Shown: positions 10,101-18,552, counted from the stretch's first letter. The stretch: 64,000 nucleotides of DNA from Fibrobacter sp. (GCA_017642335.1 JAGCPF010000051.1:1-64000), one strand, 5' to 3'. Notes: a model not told the origin generated them from the sequence alone. Program-made: numbers and translations.

Positions 10101-13100
10101 CGCTAGCAGCACCGCGATGGTCACCGGAAATTTATCCCTCTGGCGCTGGATACCAAGGCTAAATCGTGTCTTGCGCCAAAGCGCAGGTGCCTGCATGGCG
10201 CCCGTCGGCACTCTCCAGCGGTAATTGAACGTACGGTAATGTTCTGGCAAGAACTTGCCATGCTCGCGCACCTTCATCAGGTAATCAATACTCCCCACAA
10301 AACGGGCCTCACCCAAATCCTCAAACACTTCGTCAATCAGCAACTCGGCCACCGTACCGCCGACACCGCCCGCGCCAACAGCAACTACGCCGCTCCCATC
10401 CAGGATATGGAACGATTTAGACTCCATACTCGACAGCGTATTCCCAGCAGAATCCAGGATGCAGATCCGGAACCTATACTCGCCCAGCGGTGCCATCTTG
10501 CCGTCAGCCAGTTTTCCGTCCCACGACACCATGGAAGTCGCATCAGAGAGTCCCGCCTTAACAAACAGATTTGTATCCAACGTCTTCGCAACGCTGTCAT
10601 TGGCATAAAGTACTTCGGTACGCACGTGGCTGCCAAGGCCCGCAATCCCGTAGCGGAACACACTCTTCTGCCCCGAGGTGTTCGGAGAATAGATATCCGC
10701 CGGGGCGGGCGCAAGCGTGTCTACAGCGACCATAGCCACAGAAGCCCGCACCAAGAGCCACGACGTGTCTATGGTGACAACGCGCGACGGGTCCGAGAGC
10801 GCATACACGATGAACTTCGCGAACACCGTATCGCTGCCGGGAACCTGTCCCGTACGGGCGATGCCCCTCCAAGGCAAGCGAACACCATACTCGTCCGGAT
10901 GCACATAAAGGGTCCCAACACCAAACGCCCCCGCGACAGCATCATAGGCGTACCTTGACGCGGCTCCGCAATAGATTATGCTGTCGGCACCTTGAACAGT
11001 AGAAAGGTCCACGATAAACGCGGAATCAGAATTGAACGTAATGCGGAGCGTGTCTCCATCAAGGCTGTCCAGATTCCATTCCAAAACGCTATCGTAAGCG
11101 GGAATCACCAGGCCCAAGGAATCAAGCGACACGGCAGGCGCAGAAACAGTGTCGCGACGCGCGCGGGGCGGAACGCCTCCTACAACGGACGTACCCTCGC
11201 GATACTTGAGCACAAGCCTCGGAACCATACGTTTCACATTCGCAGGGACCGTGTACGTGGAATCGCGACGCAAAGAGTCGAGCACCGCCGTATCGGCAAT
11301 GGCGCCCTTCGCCGTGCCAGACCAGCGCAGCGTCCACGCACCACCCTTCTGCCATACGTGCAACCCATCCGAAAGTGCAGAGGGTTCCCCGGAGAACGGC
11401 GGCACGCTCATGCGCGGCACGGAATAGGTCATCGCCTCAACAAGGGATGTATCCGACTGCGAGCGCACATAAAGGCGGGCATCCAGTTTCCAGAGTGCCG
11501 TATCGCCCGGCCTGTCGAGAGTGATACCAATCGTATCCCAAATACCGACTGACTGGCCCAAGGGAGCCTTGACAAGAACCTTCACGGCAGCGGTATCGAG
11601 CAGCGGATTGTACCACCCGTACACGGGCACTTCTTTCACGTCCGTTACCGGGGCACAGGTGTCGCAGGCACGCACCGAGAGACGCAACATACACATACCA
11701 GAAACCGAATCGGGGATGTGCCAAAGTGCTAGATCCCTCACCTGCGAACCCGCACCGACCGTGATGCGTTCAATCCCGTCGGTACGCCACGTCGTAGCGG
11801 TGTCAAGTTTCCATTCCACATCGAAAGACACTCCCAAATCGGAATGTTCCTGTACCGATGGATTCGGCGTTTCGCCCTTAATCATAACCGTGCCGTAGTA
11901 GAACGAGTTTATGGTGTCACCTGGGTAAGTGATATGCGGGTAACGAGCCCCCACACCGAAGTAGTCCATGCCGTAACCTGGGTTGCCCGCAGCATCGTAA
12001 CAGTGTGCATGCAGGAACCACCGACCGTCGGCCCTGCCGTGCGCCCAGTCAGTGACAGGAATGTCGAAGCTGTACAAGTCCGCCGTCGCTGAAGCAGAAT
12101 CCTTTCTAACAAACTTCCATGCGAATGTAGAATCCGGGGTCTCGAGCATCCTGTAGCAGGAGACGGCCGACACGTTGCGCGAATCGTCGGCCGCCTGCGA
12201 AATATCCGCCACGGCATCAGTAACGGACGAATCCGTCGGGAAGAATGCTCCCGCACGGAGATTCACCGAAGGCGCCCTCCTATCGAACACAACCTTGTCC
12301 GCAAGTTTTTCCTTAGTAACGTTTCCGGCCATGTCGCGGATTTCGGCCGTAAGTGTATACACGCCATCACGGATGCGACCCGTAGCGGGCTCAATAAAGC
12401 TGTAATGACCCGTATTGCCGTTCCATTCCAGCACATCATCAAACGTGCGTTCGTGCTTGGTGACGGAATCCTTAAACAACAGCTTCACACGTACCTGTGC
12501 ATCAGAGCGATTGGCGAGCACGTCGCGGACATTAAACGAGAGCGAAAGCCTATTACATGAATTGTACACAGGATAACCGACAGAAGAGACCTTCGACGAA
12601 TCGAGACATCCCGTGTGCGAGGAATCGGGAACGGAAAGGACACTTACCGAGCTCGCCACAACGACGGGAGGCGTGCGGTCCACCCAAATTGTATCCTTGA
12701 GAGTCACTCCGTTGATGCCCTGGATAAACTTGCCCGTAGATGCATCTATCACCTTCGCCCAAGAGGTGCGCCCTGAATCCAACCCGACATGCTGCAACGA
12801 GAGCATTGTTGCGACATCGGGATCAGCGTAGTCATACGCCTGCACAACGACTGCGTAACGTCCTTCGGCCATGGGTACACGCGCCTGTTTCCAACGGAGA
12901 TCCTGGAATTCCGCATTCACGTGCGCCTCGTAGAACAAGGTATCTACAACACCCGAAGAAAGGTTGACGACATAAGCCCGAATAGCTCGCAAAGCACCAT
13001 TGCGGAGCGTGTCGCGCACATTCGCCCAGTTCGCGTCCGCAAGGGTCCCACCCACCACGTGGTTGGGAACTTGCAACTTGAGCCCCGGCGGCGTAGCATC

Positions 13101-16025
13101 CAACCGAGCACGGGAAGGAACAATGTAATGTGACACACTGACCGTACCTGCCTGAGTAACGCCAATCGCAAAATCCCACTCAATTAGGTACTCCCCATCC
13201 GAAAGAGGCATTATATTGCGTAATGCCGAGTCCAACTTGGCAGACGCCATCCAATTTGAGCCCGACGACGAGGATTTCGTCAGACGGACCGTCGCCACGA
13301 TGGAATCCTTCTTGCCAGTAGAAAGCTGCGTCACCTTAAGCATCGCCGAATCGACAGACATATTGTCATAAGCTACGTTGCTCAGCGTCGCGTAAACATC
13401 GCCAAAACGGGAAACTTCAGTGTAGTTGAGCGGCCAACCAGCCACCCCGAACAGTTCCGTTGCTTGGAACTGGTACGAGAACATTGCAGAACTAGAAACA
13501 CCCAGTTTGTTCACCACAGACACATAGAGTACGTTCGTCCCGTCGCCGATAATTGCCGAAAGCGGGATGTAGCCCGGATTTTTATTATTGTGGAGTTTCA
13601 AAATCGACTTTATATCCAGTTCAAACCGCCCGTCGGGCGACACGGGGCTCGTAGACAATTCTGCCAAGGGTGCCACATGATTGTATGCAATCTCGAAATA
13701 GACATTCCATGCCGTATCGCTCCTGTCATAAATAATCTGGCCGCGATTGTTGAAGTCAACGCTGAAGGAGCGAATGCTATCCGGATGCAAATCGTCTATC
13801 TGGAACACAATTTTCGACATGGATACAGTCGAGGAGAACATTTTCAATTCACCATAACGGACAAGACGGTTGCCCTGTGAATCGTAAGTGACATCTTTCA
13901 CCTCCATCGCAGGGATACTGGAGGCCGAATTGCCCGCCGGGACAACATTACGGAGATTTATATTCGTTATAGGAGTATTATTGCTATCAAGCAGCTGCGG
14001 AACAACAAGGGTATCGGAACCTTTTATATCGCGGACAGACGCAATCGTGACTCGCGGGAACGACGAGAGCATCTGCCCCAAGTCGGTGACGGAACCCGAA
14101 TACTCACTGCGATGGTAATCATAAGCCGAAAAACCGTTCTTATGGTAAGCGGAAGCCATCAGTGCGAGGGAGCGCGTATGCGCGAGTGCACCAGATTTGC
14201 GGACAAGTTTTGCCGTTTTCGAGGAGATTGCCCCCACAAGCGCCACGTTCGCCGCGAACTCAGCGGCACTGCAAGCCTTTCCAGCGACAGGATCCGCCAG
14301 ATTCACAATTTCACAATCCACGTTCAAAGCCCGGTCCACCGACTTGCGGTCGGCCTCCAGGTCGCCGATATCTGCAAGGAGGTCGCGGTAATCAGCAAGT
14401 TCCTTGAGCTTGGACGCATACGCAGGTGCATAACTGGAACGGTTGTCCAGAATATCGCCAAAATCGTAGCCACGGCGTACTGCCCCCGCCTCACGGAAAG
14501 CCTTCACGCTCTCGCCTATCGCACTGTAATACGGCACATCGAACGTACCCTCGTCAAAGAAGTTCAGCGAGTAATTCGAAAGGCTCGCCGCCGCAAAAGC
14601 GATACCTTCGCGAACGTCATCCTTCGCACGGACAAACGCCTCGCGGACCTCTGGCGAAAAACATTCCATGAACATGGAATACATCTCCGGCTTGTAAGAA
14701 TCTGGGATGAACGTTTCTACCACGCGGAGCAACTTGTACAGGCTACCGGGAACATCGTCCTTGTTAAATTTCATATTGCGGATTTCTTTGACCCCTTCCG
14801 CAACCTTGAGCGCCATAGAAATCTGAGAAGAATACTCGCTGTACTTCTGCGAAAGCTTAGCCGTATTGCCCGAAAGAATATCGCGAGCCATCGAATCCAA
14901 GCGAGCCCGCACAGAAGCAGACGCCGACGACAAGTCTATTCCAAACGTATTGCCAAGTGAATCAGCAAGCACCCGAGAAAGTTTAGACATCGAAATACGG
15001 GATTTAGCCTGTTCCACAAAATCAGGGAGAGTCCTACGTCCGTTGCCAATACTCGGCAATCCATACGAATAAACAACATTGTATAAGGGGTGTCCATACC
15101 CAGAATTCATCGAGTACGAATTCAGCAACTGAACACTGCCGAGCAAGAAATCGGCTCCTACGGAATTTTTCGACAACGCCTCATCATACTTATCGTCGTT
15201 TTCCGAGGCATCTAGTGTCAAATACCAAGTTGAGGCATTGCCAGCAGCATAACCATAAAGCAAAGAATCACCGGAAAACACGTCATCGACATCAATACTG
15301 TAAGCCATACCCATTACGGCATCCTTCAATAGTGATATCATGAAGTCCTGCAAACCAGAAACCCCGCCCACGATGTACGCCGCGAGCGCAAGCGGGATAA
15401 GTTCTGCATACTTTGAGTTATCGGAGCCTCTATCTAGCCCGTTCGTTCCCCGCAAAACAACTTGGTCAGCAAAACCCGTGCCTTCATGGGGAGTATTAAA
15501 GAACAAGACGTTGGAAATTTCGCCTTTATACACATTACTTTGTATATACTCACGTACAGCAAGGCCCGCCGCACCGTCAGCAATAACGACAAAACGGGAA
15601 GGCACCGAATCCGGACGAGCCAATTTCAACGCAGACAAATTCTTGTAATATTTCCGCTGCGATACAACAACAGATTTTTTTGACTCGCTGAACCATTTCA
15701 ATTGTGCAGAATCAAAGATTGACGTTCCCGAAGAACGAAAAAGACGATTCTTCGCAAAGTCAGCCGGAGTTCCCGATGACAAATCGTAATAGGTTTCGTA
15801 AACAAGCGAAGTATCGCCAGCAGCACCGAGAACGTTCTTTTGAATGTAGCCCTTAATTCCCGTACCCTGCCAGTCGGTAGCATTTTGTCCACCTCTCGAT
15901 GTGCCGAGAAGGATATATATGGTCCCCGTAACCGGCTCAACAACAGCTGCAGATAAATTACCCGCACACAAAAGCACTATCGCAAAGCATACAACTTTGC
16001 ACAGGAATCCCATTCCTTTTTTCAT
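4149..16025 (-). CDS. Giant secreted multidomain surface protein (3958 aa) with pseudo-hydrolase, LamG and CBM-like modules
   Basis: The start is the ATG at 16025, which has an AAGGA Shine-Dalgarno sequence and leads straight into a signal peptide (MKKGMGFLCK..., cleavage near residue 27). An in-frame ATG 12 codons upstream lacks this. Residues about 30-240 resemble a PGAP1/lipase alpha-beta hydrolase: TPHEGTGFAD at 178-187 is intact, but the usual GHSxGG nucleophile elbow reads ADGAAG (149-154), with Gly151 at the Ser position. A helical region (about 330-640) and a long series of Ig-like or FlgD-like beta modules follow. Then come a LamG/concanavalin-like domain (about 3210-3400), a CBM6/35-like module (about 3420-3550), two CBM3/CBM2-like modules with RIRYYYSG and EVRYYYRD signatures (about 3565-3710 and 3720-3860), and a C-terminal domain ending GRYIVLRRGNTILNWQLLK that resembles type IX secretion sorting domains. 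It is probably a cell-surface adhesin or polysaccharide-binding protein. The function is inference. Confidence 0.8.
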   Translation of the reverse strand: MKKGMGFLCKVVCFAIVLLCAGNLSAAVVEPVTGTIYILLGTSRGGQNATDWQGTGIKGYIQKNVLGAAGDTSLVYETYYDLSSGTPADFAKNRLFRSSGTSIFDSAQLKWFSESKKSVVVSQRKYYKNLSALKLARPDSVPSRFVVIADGAAGLAVREYIQSNVYKGEISNVLFFNTPHEGTGFADQVVLRGTNGLDRGSDNSKYAELIPLALAAYIVGGVSGLQDFMISLLKDAVMGMAYSIDVDDVFSGDSLLYGYAAGNASTWYLTLDASENDDKYDEALSKNSVGADFLLGSVQLLNSYSMNSGYGHPLYNVVYSYGLPSIGNGRRTLPDFVEQAKSRISMSKLSRVLADSLGNTFGIDLSSASASVRARLDSMARDILSGNTAKLSQKYSEYSSQISMALKVAEGVKEIRNMKFNKDDVPGSLYKLLRVVETFIPDSYKPEMYSMFMECFSPEVREAFVRAKDDVREGIAFAAASLSNYSLNFFDEGTFDVPYYSAIGESVKAFREAGAVRRGYDFGDILDNRSSYAPAYASKLKELADYRDLLADIGDLEADRKSVDRALNVDCEIVNLADPVAGKACSAAEFAANVALVGAISSKTAKLVRKSGALAHTRSLALMASAYHKNGFSAYDYHRSEYSGSVTDLGQMLSSFPRVTIASVRDIKGSDTLVVPQLLDSNNTPITNINLRNVVPAGNSASSIPAMEVKDVTYDSQGNRLVRYGELKMFSSTVSMSKIVFQIDDLHPDSIRSFSVDFNNRGQIIYDRSDTAWNVYFEIAYNHVAPLAELSTSPVSPDGRFELDIKSILKLHNNKNPGYIPLSAIIGDGTNVLYVSVVNKLGVSSSAMFSYQFQATELFGVAGWPLNYTEVSRFGDVYATLSNVAYDNMSVDSAMLKVTQLSTGKKDSIVATVRLTKSSSSGSNWMASAKLDSALRNIMPLSDGEYLIEWDFAIGVTQAGTVSVSHYIVPSRARLDATPPGLKLQVPNHVVGGTLADANWANVRDTLRNGALRAIRAYVVNLSSGVVDTLFYEAHVNAEFQDLRWKQARVPMAEGRYAVVVQAYDYADPDVATMLSLQHVGLDSGRTSWAKVIDASTGKFIQGINGVTLKDTIWVDRTPPVVVASSVSVLSVPDSSHTGCLDSSKVSSVGYPVYNSCNRLSLSFNVRDVLANRSDAQVRVKLLFKDSVTKHERTFDDVLEWNGNTGHYSFIEPATGRIRDGVYTLTAEIRDMAGNVTKEKLADKVVFDRRAPSVNLRAGAFFPTDSSVTDAVADISQAADDSRNVSAVSCYRMLETPDSTFAWKFVRKDSASATADLYSFDIPVTDWAHGRADGRWFLHAHCYDAAGNPGYGMDYFGVGARYPHITYPGDTINSFYYGTVMIKGETPNPSVQEHSDLGVSFDVEWKLDTATTWRTDGIERITVGAGSQVRDLALWHIPDSVSGMCMLRLSVRACDTCAPVTDVKEVPVYGWYNPLLDTAAVKVLVKAPLGQSVGIWDTIGITLDRPGDTALWKLDARLYVRSQSDTSLVEAMTYSVPRMSVPPFSGEPSALSDGLHVWQKGGAWTLRWSGTAKGAIADTAVLDSLRRDSTYTVPANVKRMVPRLVLKYREGTSVVGGVPPRARRDTVSAPAVSLDSLGLVIPAYDSVLEWNLDSLDGDTLRITFNSDSAFIVDLSTVQGADSIIYCGAASRYAYDAVAGAFGVGTLYVHPDEYGVRLPWRGIARTGQVPGSDTVFAKFIVYALSDPSRVVTIDTSWLLVRASVAMVAVDTLAPAPADIYSPNTSGQKSVFRYGIAGLGSHVRTEVLYANDSVAKTLDTNLFVKAGLSDATSMVSWDGKLADGKMAPLGEYRFRICILDSAGNTLSSMESKSFHILDGSGVVAVGAGGVGGTVAELLIDEVFEDLGEARFVGSIDYLMKVREHGKFLPEHYRTFNYRWRVPTGAMQAPALWRKTRFSLGIQRQRDKFPVTIAVLLATEGYDLVESHPGCARPNHQYPYKIAVLRRTLDKNNPTTEDIYLNSIFDVVGYDQIRSIFKTDKDFVYPMIMGVKVFPEGVFGDIKKIMKETANRYEAVMSRIEQSIGLYKTSYMHFNDSTFSVVGNALYDKGGMASVQLLWGAGGRLYYPNASLTISDVWKDSYTTEQLKAFYSSNTTNLHHWFNNFENKPVLWESGKYVYSDTVPPVPMHGIEVRNGTANQRACNWDTSATALADASICGPATPEKAFDPVELARSKPHANMLHVTVGYGYGSYFTDRSLSAPGGCDEHDDSGKEVMMRLTFKVDSSYWEPHWGYTNLANAFVRFDPTNTTLYGDDGYFSANKKMESKLGPGFSNFFGPLGWTFSDSRDDAMITAFEAQRFPMHGSISNPLWFPDERDDSVKITYPSTFRWHFFGDDTVNTFGAVAEGVDINGTPFTKQLTSDNRSHDQKSSISGNVLIDPLNISFMVAPRLSPAMAMVQDTAKFGVPYPYPKQNIGALEMPDSLATDFKFYITKRARVHFVVGDWNDARWDSLYVVSSSLFIRNPVTDSSLYPSSPIDFIIPRIESVAVANGKNVLDTFYSYSIDTSHYDANGCPGYDYVKNPGCWMVPHDSLHIPNIDPLGYGRSSGVPVKTLTIVQTDSNGNSSRESFWDIELDRTENRWKIGVEGFYKTDTLGYVYSRGSVKFSGTDRSHVVPLDSVLSQNKDVYRHHAEDIPWYRDKSYSVAGMYLRDTSISEDSLAVHPYLSAVIDSSSKDFYVTWNKQSPDSRMAEIATFRGRVPGDSAYWRLQYVDGAGIREVIAEGVQETVPSSASDSVLARYDLSHLQGTITFELLYGNPNGTLFRIDKVVHVGDRVNPGDSAYVQAMYGNAGVQFGEGAWGPDPVDVTVRAVAPDEYLYDAFGNLDIVGPVVEVLPSHNFGDSFVQWPEVRVKLLREEIGNRNVSELKIYKPDSSIRKIVPLDVQWAECFIEKLLPVLKDSSVSCDTSVAAWDYVYLKAKTSSFSEFIVLDTATASSFEPVITPVLPDTLLCAEPALDTVWAGTYNGKLEFANPCVGRGNYLLQLRTDNAVAAEHRGMLAGTTIAWEMRNDDIWLPTDIYTSRVDVYGVDGSLEYLRGPMVRIDSLQPMLYDMDVALADGNSGSRVVTVSASLADSVSGVARVVFDVRFGGRVVENRIVSFGGVPDTVLYEQFVISPALLYGCMGCRVNVDVRIEDLGQNHVESSWRSGQIYPFPSSLVLWYPMSEGSGNVAHEIVNGAQFSFFLGTVTTPWAYGGRLSFLDSVDRSLEHKILHVDSVTPVSIEFDAIIGGVDGNVFTWNGNGDTLKCGVQNGRLYVDAGLGPVSFTPVVGTGASARYVFVFDSSYVSLYVDGNFVEQKILPGGFALRNDGRPALGRLLGGKGSAFFRMSDLRIYRSALTAEQVHDLYVGAPLPDEPDTSVVDSTPVQLAIRAVELDSVSGLVVDQSCALPGRSYLRQGSGTSGKAVWNVDAPRAGNYALYVFGRGYSSANSRVEVSVNGVDVGTYGLRPSGLWESVRMGDSLLFSLDSGMNRVRLRPRGGAEIAGIAAISGPSLPEAHLVDYGQSGWAAPEPSVEALIHYDNVYDLTWARPRIKLRNLTGQYIYGVRIRYYYSGEGPAVAATSWYPQGPMSVVHDAGDVYYAEYALAQTIPPHGYANGGDDIQIGLYRTPNNKPWNIYDDPSYEHGSTYGYVEAKGVVVLDSKGEMLNGWNCVDDGMPATTPASGIRALAADESNEPWKYGTLAVSVENNGSDSISGFEVRYYYRDATGTMESPDWYYLGQGMGVASASRVAAGGNLYYVSLVFNNLVLKPGRRSDAVKFGLHAQGWSESAYSASDDPSHHGIGTGQNLQVADSVVVLDLNGNLLWGGVPRPNFQNNVVASDSGANRVTRVGDMVYVNIDQTGYYYLEVVDAFGTVKNRIFEGTWNVGEHTVQIPASAMRAGRYIVLRRGNTILNWQLLK

Positions 16026-16079
16026 TATCCCATCCTTTTCAACACCCATACTCCAAGACAAACGCCCTTTTTCGCAAAC

Positions 16080-16133
16080 AAAAAAGGCGTGGCTTTGTCA
16101 GCGCTTACCAAATCTACGGGCAACTACGCCTTT
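16080..16133 (-). promoter_or_regulatory. Leader hairpin with T tract, candidate attenuator of the giant gene
   Basis: On the minus strand AAAGGCGT (16133-16126) pairs perfectly with ACGCCTTT (16090-16083) around a 35-nt loop, and TTTTTT follows. The predicted transcription start coincides with the first base of the stem. If it folds, RNA polymerase would stop about 50 nt into the transcript and about 55 nt before the start codon. No known riboswitch class was matched. Confidence 0.45.
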
Positions 16134-16139
16134 CCATAC

Positions 16140-16168
16140 AATATAAGCAAAACAACCCACACCCCCAA
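16140..16168 (-). promoter_or_regulatory. Promoter of the giant gene
   Basis: TTGGGG (16168-16163), 17 bp, then TATATT (16145-16140) on the minus strand. This is the same layout as the RNase P promoter (TTGGCG, 17 bp, TATATT). The predicted +1 is 16133, giving a leader of about 108 nt. Confidence 0.5.
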
Positions 16169-16369
16169 CGGGACGGGAGCGTCCGCCTCATTCTCATACA
16201 GACTGAAAGTGGTTGTTCAAGATTTGAGAATAAGAGCCGAAAACTCTAAAGTCCAATTCTATGCCATACAGCACAGAACTATGCCAACAAAATTTTAAGA
16301 AAAAAATAAGTTTTTTGTCAAGAGTCTTAAACTAATTTAGTTGTAAAGGATTAATTATTTTACGTTAAT

Positions 16370-16393
16370 TGCCATTTTTCTTACAAAATGGCA
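16370..16393. terminator. Perfect 9-bp inverted repeat, possible terminator
   Basis: TGCCATTTT, a 6-nt loop, then AAAATGGCA. It lies about 50 bp past the stop of the small membrane-protein gene. There is no clean T tract on either side, so the terminator role is uncertain. Confidence 0.35.
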
Positions 16394-16441
16394 GATATAC
16401 TACAGTGTCCAATATAAAATATCCAAAAAAAGTTATCTGTA

Positions 16442-16768
16442 TCATCCCAGCAACTGCGTCATGGTGCCGAACACGAGCGCGGTGAGCACGACGTTCAAGA
16501 AGAAGAACGCGCGGCGCACGATCATGAAGAACAGCGACTGCCAATGGAAAATGTTGTCGCTCGGCAGCACGAGTTCCTTGAGCCCCAAGAAGATGCTGAT
16601 GATGCCTGTCACCACGAGCATCAGCGCGCCGACAAAGTAGCCTTCCTTCCACACCATCACGGTCAGACCGATACCGAAGATTACGGCGATAACACCGATG
16701 ATGACTTCGATGCGCAGGAAGATATTCTTCCACTTTCTCTTGAGCTCGATTTTCTCTTCGTTCGTCAT
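16442..16768 (-). CDS. Small integral membrane protein of unknown function (108 aa)
   Basis: A basic, charged N-terminus (MTNEEKIELKRKWKNIFLR) is followed by two hydrophobic helices (about 20-40 and 43-66) and a third near 78-103. No catalytic motif is visible and I do not recognise a family. It starts 15 bp after the stop of the BamA-like gene upstream, so it is probably the second gene of that operon. An accessory role in envelope assembly would be guesswork. Confidence 0.7.
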   Translation of the reverse strand: MTNEEKIELKRKWKNIFLRIEVIIGVIAVIFGIGLTVMVWKEGYFVGALMLVVTGIISIFLGLKELVLPSDNIFHWQSLFFMIVRRAFFFLNVVLTALVFGTMTQLLG

Positions 16769-16783
16769 TTCGCCTTGCCCTTT

Positions 16784-18520
16784 CTACAATTCCTTCGTTA
16801 CCGTTATGGAGTAGTGCCGCTCGCCTTTTTCCACGCCATTCAGCGGAATGGTCACGTCAAACTTGTTGACCAGGTGGCTGATGGACTTCGTCTGCACGAA
16901 ACGCGCACCGACACCGACAACGTAAATCAGGTCTTTCCGATTGATATCCTTGAATTCCCACGCCGTCTCGCCGACACTGCCGAACGCGACAAGCACGGGC
17001 ATGAGCGTCGCGATCTCGATATCCGTAAAGAAGCGCTGTTCCAGGTTGGCAAATACACGCGCCTGCCCGGCATAGAATCCCGTATGGAACCCGGCAAAGC
17101 CCCCGTCCGCGCCGCCTAGCGACAGCTGGTACCCGTAACGGGCATCCCGGTAGAAATCAGCCTTTCCCTTCAGCACCGTAGAGAACGTGTTGCTCGGGTG
17201 GAATATATATTCCCCCGATATTGCGCCGTAGAAATCGCGACGATGGCCATGGTCCAGATAGAGGTTCATCACCGTCGCAAGGTTCAGGTGGTTCCAGTCG
17301 CGCCCCAGGTACAGATTCGACAAAAAATCCAGACGGATGTCATTGTCCGCGGAGCCCAACTGTTCATAGTTCTTGGACACACGGGCTTCAAGCACGGCAC
17401 CCTTGTTAATGTCCTCGGTCCACTTCACATTGCGGAAATTCTTTATCTTCTCGTAGTGCAGGTTGGTATACCTCAGGTACATGCCAATTCGAGAATCCTT
17501 GCGTTCCGGCACCCACTCGTCCACCACCGAAGCGGAGTCGATGGCATAGATGTCATCTCCATCGAGGAACGGATTGGAAACCACACGTCCGTAATTTCCG
17601 GTCAGTCGCTGGTAATCGTAAGTCGCACCGATGTAGAGTTTACGCTGGACGCCGCCAAACGAGCGGCTCAAGCGGAGGCTCAGCGAGTCCTCGATAAAGT
17701 CTTCCACCTTGATCAACTTGACGGGGTTTTCGCCGTTATACGTCGCTAAAGATTTGATTTTTTTCCCCGTCGTATCGAAAGGCGCCGCACCGGGGGGCAA
17801 TTCCCCACTTCCATAATAATAAGCAATTCTCTTGTTCTTCAAGCCTTCTAGCGTATACGCCCACTGGTTCACGTTCCTGCTGAGGAACGGCTTATACATT
17901 TTCCAGATAGCCGTGTAGCCGTCGGTATTGCGGCTATACAGAAAGTTCAGCTGGTTGTAGCGAATCAAAAAATGCGGATCGCCATACTCCACCTGCCACA
18001 TGTCACGGTATTCGTTATGTCCGTAATAGAAGCCCAGCAGTTGTCCAAATCCCAAAAAATTGCTTTCCTGGAGACCGATGCTGTAGTTCAGGTTATCGTA
18101 TGTCCATTCCTTGCCCGAGAAGCCAGCACCGATCGGTATTGTCAACGTCCAGTTGTCGCTCGTGTGCACATTGGCGATATTCTTGCCATTTTCCTGAGAC
18201 ATGGAAATGTTTGCATCCGAAAGGAAACTCTGACTGCGCAGGAAGCGTTCCGACTCGAGGAGGTAATCCAGATTCACGGAATCGCCCTCGTCGAACAGGA
18301 GCAGTTTGCGGACGGTGTGTTCACGGGTTTCTATATGAATCCAGTTCAAGAGGTCATAAGCCCATTTGTCATATTTCGTATGGCTTTTCGAATCATCGAA
18401 TACATCTCCGATGTCGTAGCGAATGGAATCCACACGGAAAACTGCGGACGAATCCTCAGAAAAAGCGTCGCCGAAAGAGAGCGCCGCTAATAAAAAAACA
18501 CAAGCAAGCAATCTAGACAT
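16784..18520 (-). CDS. Omp85/BamA-like outer-membrane beta-barrel protein
   Basis: The start chosen is the ATG at 18520 (578 aa), because it opens a signal peptide (MSRLLACVFLLAALSFGDA). An upstream in-frame start adds residues encoded across the promoter. Residues about 25-125 resemble a single POTRA-like module (HTVRKLLLFDEGDSVNLDYLLESERFLRSQSFLSDANIS is typical of POTRA helices). From about 140 on, alternating beta strands form a barrel with conserved turns (GFGQLLGFYYGHNEY; ADGGFAGFHTGFYAGQARVFANLEQRFFTD), the latter resembling the Omp85 region with G/R-containing strands. Family members insert or translocate proteins at the outer membrane. One POTRA and this size suggest a TamA- or patatin-type relative rather than the essential BamA. 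The start is only a few bases from the predicted +1. Confidence 0.75.
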   Translation of the reverse strand: MSRLLACVFLLAALSFGDAFSEDSSAVFRVDSIRYDIGDVFDDSKSHTKYDKWAYDLLNWIHIETREHTVRKLLLFDEGDSVNLDYLLESERFLRSQSFLSDANISMSQENGKNIANVHTSDNWTLTIPIGAGFSGKEWTYDNLNYSIGLQESNFLGFGQLLGFYYGHNEYRDMWQVEYGDPHFLIRYNQLNFLYSRNTDGYTAIWKMYKPFLSRNVNQWAYTLEGLKNKRIAYYYGSGELPPGAAPFDTTGKKIKSLATYNGENPVKLIKVEDFIEDSLSLRLSRSFGGVQRKLYIGATYDYQRLTGNYGRVVSNPFLDGDDIYAIDSASVVDEWVPERKDSRIGMYLRYTNLHYEKIKNFRNVKWTEDINKGAVLEARVSKNYEQLGSADNDIRLDFLSNLYLGRDWNHLNLATVMNLYLDHGHRRDFYGAISGEYIFHPSNTFSTVLKGKADFYRDARYGYQLSLGGADGGFAGFHTGFYAGQARVFANLEQRFFTDIEIATLMPVLVAFGSVGETAWEFKDINRKDLIYVVGVGARFVQTKSISHLVNKFDVTIPLNGVEKGERHYSITVTKEL

Positions 18521-18532
18521 GATGACTCCGCC

Positions 18533-18538
18533 AATATA
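18533..18538 (-). promoter_or_regulatory. -10 box of the Omp85-like gene
   Basis: TATATT on the minus strand, with the predicted +1 near 18526, only about 6 nt before the start codon. A TTG at 18562-18560 lies 18 bp upstream in TTGTCG. It overlaps the -35 of the divergent RNase P promoter. Confidence 0.4.
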
Positions 18539-18552
18539 GAAAAATACGGGCC

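Larger units (their letters stand above)
16026..16441. other. 416-bp gene-free region holding the giant gene's promoter and leader
   Basis: No credible gene. On the minus strand it holds the predicted promoter (16140-16168), a leader hairpin with a T tract (16080-16133) and the Shine-Dalgarno sequence of the giant gene. A second perfect 9-bp inverted repeat, TGCCATTTT/AAAATGGCA, lies at 16370-16393. It is just downstream of the small membrane-protein gene and may end or protect that transcript. The stretch 16290-16370 is very AT-rich with no recognisable element. Confidence 0.6.

Noticed and set aside
16083-16133. Possible c-di-GMP-I (GEMM) riboswitch in the giant gene leader, suggested by a GACAAAGCC stretch.
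   Set aside because: The element is only about 50 nt and lacks the second helix, tetraloop receptor and other conserved positions; kept only as an unclassified hairpin.
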